From contig JAMXSV010000003.1 of the NCBI GenBank assembly GCA_027559495.1, positions 806,001-870,000 on the forward strand: a DNA stretch of 64,000 nucleotides. The letters are read 5' to 3'. Origin of the DNA: Aurifilum marmelostoma (lineage: Eukaryota; Ascomycota; Sordariomycetes; Diaporthales; Cryphonectriaceae). Below, piece by piece: positions 55,986 to 64,000 of the stretch. Within the stretch, counting starts at the first letter, position 1. Every line of letters begins with the position of its first letter. The notes under the pieces are model-generated. The model was not told the origin of the DNA and did no database searches. It worked only from the letters and a program-made list of their open reading frames with translations. A program made the translations under genes and the position numbers.

Positions 55986-58775
55986 GTCGACCCTGAACTC
56001 TGGGAAGAGGAAAAGAATCTGCATGGACGCTCTTTGGCCCGGACGTCTACTCTAGACATAAGAGGGTCAACAATGGACCAATCGAGAAACCACACGCCAA
56101 CTTTGGGATGGTTGAGGCGTGGACGGGTGTTTGCTTTCGGAGTTAGGAGGTTAGATCTCCTCGGGAAAACATAGCATCAAGGGATTCATCTGCCACGCTG
56201 GGTTTCGGATGCAATATTGCAGTGATGGGACGAATTCAAAAAAAATCCTGACGACATTTTGCGAAAAAGGACCTCTTGGCTTATCTGACTTGCATTTTTT
56301 GTACCAGTCTGGCTCCGGTGCACACATGCAACCTGTTGCAAACGTGACGCGGTCTTTCACTAAGCTGGACGAAGCTTAATACTTGCTGCAGATGACTTGG
56401 AGGGGATTGCATGTCCGATATACCTCTCAACCTTATACAGCCCATGTCCTACTGGGTGCACAAGGGTAGATGTCAGGAGGATGTACAGTGATACCCCCGG
56501 GCAGACGGCCGTACCATACTTACTGGATCCGTCTGCTATAACTCTGTACAAGGACGAGTCACACTTGGTAAAATTGGGATTCCTCTACATAAGCCAAGCA
56601 TGGGATGTCTGCCTGACGTTACGATCTTGCTTGCGTAGTCTCAACCCTGGGCAGTGAGACTGCACTCCTAAGATTCACTGCTTGCACAGGGCACATTTTC
56701 GCTTCCAAATCCTCTGGATCTTATCTAAGCCATATAGATGCACCCAGTAGATGCTGAAACCTGCTGCGTCAGACGTGCAGGTCGGTATGCCTGTGGAGCT
56801 AAGACATGACGTCCCGTGCAGGCGCAGAGACGCCATTGCTATGGATGAAGTTCTTACACACTCGGTTGCAATTTCAGTATGACTGCTCAGGGTTTACGAG
56901 TTTCTATCTACGGCAGGAGGGAAATACGATTTGAGGGTTTCTCAAAGATCACGAGAGTCCAGCGCCAAAGGTCTGCCCTGGCGATCAGCAGATCAGCAGG
57001 ACAATTGACTTGCTTCAGATGGTTGAGGTATTCTTGCTGGTGATAGTGATTGCTGTTCGTATGTCCCGTGTGAATGGACTCTGCTCAGTGTAGGAGGGCA
57101 CTCAAGCCGCTGTCGAGTAGAGCAATTAAAGGTAAATATGTCCCAGGGGTCATCTTCTCTCCGAAATCACACGTCAAGATGTCGAAAAATGGAGATTTAT
57201 GCACGGGAAGGTACATCCTGAGCCAAACTCCAGTAATCGACTTGCTCAAGGGAGCTCGTCCCGATGATGAATCTCTCGAGCTACGCCTCGGTACAGACGA
57301 ACCTCGAGTACAGGTTGAGGGCTCGTTGGAGCGGCAGCCTTGGCGGTTTATCTGAGCCTCTGGTACCGCCAGGCTGGGGGGGAAGTTCATCACTCCTCGG
57401 CGGAACGATCTTGACATGGTCTGGAGGTCCCGTACGACCACAGGGGGCTAGGGATGGTTGGCAGGCTGGGTAGCTTGTGTCTCTAGGGACGATCTTGTTT
57501 GGGGACTTTCGAGTGTATGCGGTGGTGGTAACCAGCAGAGAGACTCAAGAGGACGTGATCCAGATGATCAACATCAGATCAAGACAGACCACTTGGCGGC
57601 CGCCTTCCTCTTGCAGAAGTGGAATCCTGAGCGCTCGCTGCTACACCAAAAGCGGTGGTACCAATTGGTACAGATGTGTGTGTGTGGCGCACATAGCTTC
57701 TGTCAAGGTGCATGGAACTGTCGTGTAGCTCCCTGTTAGACTATGAGTACTATGATATGACCATAAGCCAATTTCTGAGATATTATCCTCAAATGAGTTT
57801 CCATTGCAGTATATGTTGTCCAAGTCTCCAGATAATGAAGCTGTGCTGCCCAAGTCCTACCCCCAGGGTCTCAACACCAGGACGCTGCACAGTTCTGAGA
57901 GATCCTACTCACCTCAATCCAGATGGTCACAGGAGAAGCTTCACTTTTAATCAAGTGGCTGGCTATTGCAGCTGCAGCATCCAGTAGCTTCATTTGTGGC
58001 TCAAGTTCTGACCGCCACGTCGTAAATCCAACAATACGAGCAAGAACAGGTGATGGTTGCAGAATAGCTGCATGACTTACAAGGGAAGGGGGGTCTCCAA
58101 GACGAGGTTCAATGCAGACCCGACACACACACACACACTACTAAAGTACAGTACTGTGTACTATGTATACCATATATAGTAGGTGCATGGCAAGTACTAT
58201 GTAGCTCTTGCAGGGCTTGACATTAAGCTGTTGAGGGTGGGGCCACAGTCCCCCTTCCCCCATGTGGCCTGTGGAACATGTATGCTGAGGTGGGGTGAGG
58301 CCTGCAGTATGACGGAGACATGCCCCGCCATTTTCCCCCGCGGGTGGGCAAGCTTCTGACCACACCCCGACCGATGCTCAACCTATCACTGGTGCTCAAT
58401 TAGCTTTTTCAACAAGACTGATGTACATGGGAAAGCTGCCTGGATACTGCAAGATACATTGTGCACAGGATAGTGATACTGGCGGCTATTCGGCCATCCG
58501 GGATGAAAAGTTGAATGTTCAGGGGTGGGGGATGTTCCAAGAGAAGTGGAGGGAGTGCATAGGATTGAAGAACAGCATCGTTTTGTGACATGCAATCAAA
58601 TAAATACAGCTATGCTTCCGGCTCCTCGATGACATGTTTTTGCTTGATCCCCCCCTCCTTTTCCTTTCCCCTCCTCCATCAGCAAATCCGCAGTCTTCTC
58701 TGCTCTCTACCAAACTTTCCCCACCACACCTATATTGATCCTATATAGCAATAAATTGTATATCTTCAAGTCAAA
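55986..58775. other. Gene-poor region, no gene recognised
   Basis: These 2.8 kb of mixed composition yielded no reliable gene. A weak candidate on the plus strand around 57120-57355 (KMSKNGDLCTGRYILSQTPV, ELRLGTDEPRVQVEGSLERQ) has some coding flavour but no domain and no convincing splice partners. A purine-rich run and TATA-like TATATAG lie at 58741-58747, about 30 bases before the dehydrogenase ATG. Confidence 0.45.
58123..58138. repeat. (AC)n microsatellite
   Basis: Eight AC dinucleotides lie in a gene-free stretch. Confidence 0.85.
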
Positions 58776-60340
58776 ATGGCGGATCTCCCAAAGTCCATGA
58801 AGGCGCTGCAGTGAGTGCAAGCCTCGCAATGACAGGCGCCAAGGAGTTCATTGTCGGCACACCCTGTGGTGTTCCTGGCGAGGAATCAGCCTTGACTTGA
58901 GAGGAAGCTTCTTGTTCCCGAAAAATAGCTGACACCAAGGCTCGCCCTTCAGGTACTCAGAGCCTACCAAGTTCTCCATTATCGACACTCCCCTTCCAGT
59001 GCTCAGAGACGATGACATCCTCGTCAAGGTGAAGGCGTGTGGTGTGTGTGGAACCGGTGAGCACCTTCCCTCCTTCCAGGTCTTCATGTGTAAAACAACA
59101 CCAGACTGCCATGTGCTTGTCCAAGTCTATGTGCTAATTCCAGCCTTCTCATCGTTCACAGACCTGGTGTGTAGCTCTTAGACGAAGTCGGGTCAACTGC
59201 CCTGGACCACTGCTCGTGTCCACGGACCGGACAGGCAGGTGTGATCCATTGAAAGACTAAATACTGACTAGACGGCAATTCCTAGCATATCCACGAGGGA
59301 GAGTTCATTGCCAAGTTCCCCTTGATCCCGGGCCACGAGACTGTGGGAGTCATCGCCGCCAAAGGCAAGGTTCGTGCACGCTTGGGGGTTGGTAGTTACC
59401 TCTAGGGACCATGACATGCTGAACAGGGAATTACACAGAACGTCAAGGGCTTCGAGATCGGTGACCGGGTGGCAGCTGACAATTCGGAGCTGTGCGGCCA
59501 TTGCTTCTACTGCCGTCGTGGCGAGCCACTTCTGTGCGAGGACGTAAGACACATCCAAACCTCTCCTGAGAAGCAGTGTATTACTACGGGCTCAAGCAGC
59601 TGACCATCCTTCCCTCTCAATCTCAATAGTGGAACGGCCACGGGACCACCCTGCCTGGTGGCTTCGCCGAGTACTGCGCATACCCGCAGCACCAGATCTT
59701 CAAGATCAACAACCTCAGCGACGTCGATGCCACGCTGATCGAGCCCGCGTCCTGCGCCTGCCACGGTCTGGACAAGATCCGCCCCCGCCTGGGCTCCTCG
59801 GTGCTCATGTTGGGAGCCGGTCCCACAGGCCTGATGCTCGCGCAGCTGCTGCGCCAGAACGGAGGCTGCAGCGTCACCATCGCCGCGCCGGGCGGCCTGA
59901 AGATGGAGCTTGCCAAGAGCCTCGACGCGGCCGACCACTACATCGAGCTGTCGCGGTCCGACCCCAAGCCCCAGTTCGACCAGATCAAGGCCGAGAACAA
60001 GTATGGCTTCGACGTGGTCATCGAGGCCACCGGCTCCGTCAAGCTCCTCGAGGACGCCATCCACTACGTCCGCCGCGGCGGCACCCTCGTCGTCTACGGC
60101 GTGTACGCCCACGCCGACCGCGTCTCGTGGCCGCCTGCCAAGATCTTTGGCGACGAGATCCGCATCATCGGCTCCTTTTCCGAGACCTTCATGTTCCCTT
60201 CCACCATCGCCTACCTCGACAGCGGCAAGATCAAGACCAAGGGCATCGTCAACAAGACGTTCAAGCTGGAGCAGTTCCAGGAGGCCCTCGACTCCATCAA
60301 GAACAAGAGTGCCATCAAGGCTGCTATCGTCTTTGACTAG
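58776..60340 (+). CDS. Zinc-dependent polyol dehydrogenase (D-arabinitol/sorbitol dehydrogenase-like MDR)
   Basis: There are six exons: 58776-58810, 58953-59056, 59162-59166 (5 nt), 59286-59369, 59439-59543 and 59630-60340 (347 residues). The 5-nt exon ACCTG lies between TTCACAG and GTGTGT and is required both for frame and for the family motif CGTDLHIHEGEF. Zinc motifs: KACGVCGTDLHIHEGEF with PGHETVG (catalytic Cys and His), and the structural-zinc loop CGHCFYCRRGEPLLC with four Cys. The Rossmann motif is SVLMLGAGPTGLMLAQLL, then FDVVIEATGSVKLLEDA. The enzyme oxidises a sugar alcohol with NAD(P)+; D-arabinitol or sorbitol is the likely class but the exact substrate is not decidable. For exon 5 an alternative acceptor at 59427 would add four residues (GITQ); the one at 59439 matches the usual spacing better. 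Confidence 0.87.
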
Positions 60341-61600
60341 AGTAGATCATACATGAGAGTGTCCGATCCGAGACTCTGTTGCCAGCTTTGGATACGACTA
60401 TTGACGATGAGGTAACGTTAACATGGAGGGAATGTGGCCTGGCCAGAAAAAGGTGATTGGTGTCAGTTTAAGGGTATAAGAAAAAATAAGAAAGAAGGGG
60501 AAAAAAATGAAGTCAGCACGTAAGTATTTAGGCATAGTATAGCAATGCCACCTGCCGATCTGAGCAACCCAAGTTGATGCGTTCTCCCTCTTTTATGCTA
60601 CGATTGACAATCCCACACCTAGGATTACTGGATACAGATCCTAGCTCACCAGGAGGGTTGTCTCCTATGTAAGAAGTTATTGCTCACGTGGCATCAGATT
60701 GCCTGTCACCACCACCACCACCACCCTCCTCCTGTGAGATGCAGCCTCGCATCGATTGCGTTTCCGAGTTAGATTGCGGCGTGGGTAGTTCCCGGCTCTC
60801 CACACTCATATGGGGATGGGAATGTGTTTCGAAACGAGACATGGCTCTCTCACATCTTCGACTCACCCTTCCACCCATGCTCTCACTCCCCCGCTGGGAT
60901 GTTACCTCCCGCAGGAACACTTAATTAGTGCTGGTTTTCTTGTGCCGAGGCTCGAGGGCATGATTCGTACCGCTGCAGGCTCTCGAGCACATGTCTCCCC
61001 CGCAAGTTTAGGGCTATTTTCGACCCTTTTTTCGAGGAGGGACACTGCCACGGCTTCCCTTCTATCCACCGACTCTGATACATGTGAAACTCCACCAAGT
61101 ACGCTATGCGCCAGGGTGGGATGAGAGAAGTAAGGATGGAAGGAAGGAAGGCGGGGGAGGGGGGAAGAACTTCCCTTGAACGCGATGGAAAAGCTGTTCT
61201 GATATTTAAGTGCATGGTTGTGCCCTCTCCCTGCCAACTTCGAGATGGCGATCTTGTTTTGTTTGTTTTGATGTTTTTCACTTGACGCATGATTCTACGA
61301 CATTGTCGCTCTCTCTCACTGGATGTTTAGCATCTTCTTGTCTTCTGTGATTCAAATCAAAGCCTCCTTATATTGAACAGCCACGATTTGATCACCGCCA
61401 AGGATGGATACGATTGTGTCGATGGTTTTGAAGCGGTCCACAGTGACCGTTGAGCACATCAACATAAAAAAGGCCACTCCAAAGTGCGTCGTCTCAGTAT
61501 TCCAGAACATACATTACTGTCAAACACAAGAACATATAAATATGTGAAAATATGTATACATACTGACAATCTTCACGCACAAATCAAAAGCTCTCTGACC
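60341..61600. other. Intergenic region with promoter of the DUF3712 gene
   Basis: These 1.26 kb hold short frames only. A (CAC)n stretch lies at 60707-60725. A TATA-like TATAAAT lies at 61535-61541, about 60 bases before the next ATG. Confidence 0.5.
60707..60725. repeat. (CAC)n trinucleotide repeat
   Basis: About six CAC units lie in intergenic DNA; no coding frame is associated. Confidence 0.8.
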
Positions 61601-62299
61601 ATGTCCCTGGTGAACCGCGTCACCGGCACCGGCCCCACCTCGGCCACCATGTCCCCCATGGTCGTCGACCTCGTCTTCGGCGGCGTGGCCTGGGGCAAGC
61701 TGCAGCTCCCCGAGGTGGTCACCTCGCCCGGCGGGACGGAGGTGGTCTGCGCCGAGCAGGAGGTGGCCATCACGGACCAGACGGCGTTCCGCGGGTTCGT
61801 GAGGGCGCTGACGCTGGACGAGGAGCTGAGGCTGACCCTGGACAACGGCGACTGCCACATCACGAGCAGGATCATGGGGTTTCAGGTCAAGAGCCACGTG
61901 GTGTACAGCAAGGAGCTGGTGATCAAGGGCATGCGCGGGCCGAGGGTCAGCCTGGTCAGGACTGGGGACGGGCTGAACACGGTGAGCGTGGACAACCCGA
62001 GCCCGCTGGAGATCGACCACGGGGTGTCCATGTTTGACATTGTCTTGGTGGGCGGGAATGGGGAGGGGAAGGCGGACGAACGAGTTGTGGCTGCGCGGGT
62101 CCGGGGCGGGCTGGTCATCGTGCGCGGGACGTGCGAGTGCACCATGGACATCACGTTCACAGGCACGAAGGTTGCGCCGGGTACGAAGGCCAGGCTGGTT
62201 GGGCGGGGCACAGAGGCGCAGAGCTGGATGAACGATACGATACAGTATATCGACAGTGAACTCGAGATCACGGAGCAGTTTGCTGCGCTCACTGGCTGA
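61601..62299 (+). CDS. DUF3712-family protein without the usual membrane anchor
   Basis: This is a single exon from ATG 61601 to TGA 62299 (232 residues), with a TATA-like element about 60 bases upstream. The body matches the fungal DUF3712 pattern of a beta-sandwich, LEA2-like protein: WGKLQLPEVVTSPGGTEVVC, EQEVAITDQTAFRGFVRALT, LRLTLDNGDCHITSRIMGFQ, ELVIKGMRGPRVSLVRTGDG, NPSPLEIDHGVSMFDIVLVG and KVAPGTKARLVGRGTEAQSW. Family members usually begin with a cytosolic tail and one membrane helix. Here the first 20 residues (MSLVNRVTGTGPTSATMSPM) carry none, and the upstream in-frame stretch from 61484 is not hydrophobic. Either this is a soluble paralogue, or an upstream exon was missed, or the gene is 5'-truncated. 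The function of the family is unknown. Confidence 0.72.
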   Translation: MSLVNRVTGTGPTSATMSPMVVDLVFGGVAWGKLQLPEVVTSPGGTEVVCAEQEVAITDQTAFRGFVRALTLDEELRLTLDNGDCHITSRIMGFQVKSHVVYSKELVIKGMRGPRVSLVRTGDGLNTVSVDNPSPLEIDHGVSMFDIVLVGGNGEGKADERVVAARVRGGLVIVRGTCECTMDITFTGTKVAPGTKARLVGRGTEAQSWMNDTIQYIDSELEITEQFAALTG

Positions 62300-62728
62300 G
62301 GGAGTGGGCATGGAGGTGGGCGCACGTGTGATCTGTAGGAAGAAGGCGAAGCATGTCTTGAAAAGAGTATATATATTTATATATATATACATATAGTAGG
62401 TTTTAAATCATGATAATTGTTCTGGGGCCGTTGGTCCCGGCCTCGTAATGATCGATGGATGGGAGGAATGCATCATTGATACTGTAGGCGAGCGGCGCAG
62501 GGATCTTCAAAAGGTTATTGAGGAACCGGTTGCTTAGACACGGTCTGTGCCTCTCCAAGGCTTTGCTCTGTTGGCAGGATTCTCAAGATCGTCGGCATGG
62601 ATAATTCACGAAGGACATGTGGGTTTTTTAAGCGAGTGGCTTTGAACACTGACATCAGAGGTGGCATACATTGTGAAAATGCCTCACGTATGACAAAGGG
62701 GCATGAGGACGAGAAGGTGGCAGGGGAA

Positions 62729-62760
<32 letters not shown>

Positions 62761-64000
62761 AAAGGCAAAATGAGAAATTAAAACCAAAAAGCGAAGGGTG
62801 GAAGAAGGGGGGGTTTGATCGAGATTGGATTGAGATTTTGCAATATCGTGACCCAATCCAGAAGCCAAATCGCAATCTTGGGACCTGGACGCGGTAGATT
62901 TGCAGGAGATTGGACACATCAGCAATGATGACGCTTGTAATTTATCTCCCCAGGTGCTGTACTTTTGTGATGCTTTTGGAATAATTACACATATTGACTG
63001 GGCGATGAGCCAGTCCCTCCCATTTCATGCTACAGCGGCTGACAGCCTGTGTCATACTTGGGCGCTCGTGGCGGGATACTGTATGCATGCATGGGGCGGC
63101 CGGAAGCAGCCTCAGCTTACTATGCCGGGAGGGGCTTGCTCAGCCCTGACAAGGCCGGGGGACCACCACCACCACCACCACCACCACTACAGCCTCACTC
63201 TTCTCAGCCCTGTAAAAATGATGCGGGATCAGTACTTTATCTCACCACCCACGTCAGTGCTAGCTAGCGGCTTGGTTGTGTTTATTTTCTTTTTTTCCCC
63301 CTTTCCCTGTACTATAGCGACGAAATTGGCGCGCCAGTCGTGTCGGGTGCAGCCTCAGCACACAAGTTCTGTAGCATGATCGTCTGCGTACAACCATAGT
63401 GCATCGCGTTGGATTCAAGGTTAATTACATAGTAATTAATTACTGGGTTGACAGATTCCCAGGTGGTAATAGCCTGTGGCAGTCGCAGCACACTGAACCG
63501 GCGTGTACCCGCACCCTGCCGCACACCCTGAAGTTTTGGCTCATTTCCCGGCCATCTGGGTCTCCAGCAGCCCAAACCGAATGCGTGTTAGTGAGTATGG
63601 GGAGGACCAGGGGCCATGCTGCACGGGACCGGCAGTGACAAGACCTGTAGGGCCATGGTGGTTGCGACCCTTATTAAGGGCCTGCAGGGCCGGTGGCCGG
63701 GTTCATCATTTTGGGGCCATTTTCGTTTCGACATTTCTGGGGGGAGACTTGTTGTCACCGCACCGGCTTGTTGTCGAGGCCAGTACCATTCGTTCAGCTG
63801 TGTGGCACGCGACTCGGTTTTTGTTTCTTCTTGCCAATCTACTTGTCGACACGAGAGAGTGTGTGTGTTTGAATATACTACTCTGAAGGAACAGGAGCAG
63901 CAGGAGCGGCAGCAGCGGCAGAGCAGCAGCCCTCCCTTTCCACATGCGGTGCATGTCCTGGCCTCGGAGCAGACATCAGTTCTGAGCTGATGAATCCATG
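62300..64000. other. Gene-poor end of the window
   Basis: In 1.7 kb no gene was recognised. The region carries an A-rich tract at about 62729-62763, a (CAC)n stretch at 63162-63187 and a CAG/GGAG-rich stretch near 63895-63935. A partial gene running off the right edge cannot be excluded, but none has coding bias here. Confidence 0.45.
63162..63187. repeat. (CAC)n trinucleotide repeat
   Basis: Eight or nine CAC units lie inside a non-coding region; the His-rich frame across them has no other coding support. Confidence 0.8.

Noticed and set aside
57074..57441. Small gene on either strand near 57.1-57.4 kb
   Set aside because: Frames of 93 and 118 residues overlap on opposite strands. Neither has a domain, convincing splice sites or consistent codon bias.
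61520..62392. 290-codon minus-strand frame
   Set aside because: It is antisense to the DUF3712 gene, and its Arg/Pro/His/Ala-rich composition is typical of an antisense shadow.
63162..63187. Poly-histidine tract
   Set aside because: It is a (CAC)n microsatellite in non-coding DNA, not a protein feature.
1..64000. Secondary-metabolite cluster, CRISPR array, tRNA genes or intact transposon
   Set aside because: I looked for core biosynthetic enzymes, spaced repeats, tRNA T-loop patterns and transposase or reverse-transcriptase motifs and found none that could be supported by eye. A tRNA or repeat search program would be decisive.

Overview
The window is nuclear DNA from a filamentous ascomycete, most likely a Sordariomycete. 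Evidence: GC-rich, C-ending codons in genes; short introns (mostly 50-120 nt) with GTRNGT donors, RCTRAC-type branch points and YAG acceptors; a solitary dispersed 5S rRNA-type gene; AT-richer gene-poor blocks; and fungal families (ARP10/RO-7 type actin-related protein, SUR7, GET2, DUF3712, TMEM135-like 25D9-6 type). All exon coordinates were assembled by eye from splice signals and reading frame. No database search was run.

Layout. 0-9.7 kb: the 3' end of an MFS monocarboxylate-type transporter, an actin-related protein (dynactin), a long low-complexity protein of unknown function, and ribosomal protein uL24 (L26). 9.7-19.5 kb: gene-poor, holding only a small secreted cysteine-rich protein next to an AT-richer block. 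19.5-32 kb: F-box/LRR protein, ING-type PHD-finger chromatin protein, cis-prenyltransferase (dolichol synthesis), a rhomboid-like UBAC2/DSC2 protein and a SUR7-family membrane protein. 32-36.8 kb: 5S rRNA gene or pseudogene, GET2-like receptor subunit and TMEM135-like protein. 36.8-46 kb: a long gene-poor stretch, a bHLH transcription factor and a KHDC4-like KH RNA-binding protein. 46-56 kb is dense housekeeping: SEC31, a stand-alone RRM protein, a B12D/NDUFA4-like respiratory subunit divergent from COX12, SDE2 and RPS10. 56-64 kb: gene-poor, with a zinc polyol dehydrogenase and a DUF3712 protein.

The genes are mostly unrelated housekeeping functions (ER/secretory pathway: RER2-type, DSC2-type, GET2, SEC31; mitochondrial complex IV: NDUFA4-like and COX12; RNA and chromatin: ING, KHDC4-like, SDE2, RRM; ribosome: L26, S10). 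No biosynthetic cluster, CRISPR array, intact transposon or defence system was seen.

Three things stand out. First, five genes are each broken by +1 frameshifts, seven in total and all of the same sign. Six lie in C runs, and the seventh fits a G4 run. This looks like a systematic homopolymer over-call and would mislead automated gene models. Second, there are very small exons: 3 nt in COX12, 5 nt in the polyol dehydrogenase, 16 nt in the NDUFA4-like gene and 22 nt in the KH gene. Third, two complex-IV-associated genes share a 440-bp divergent promoter.
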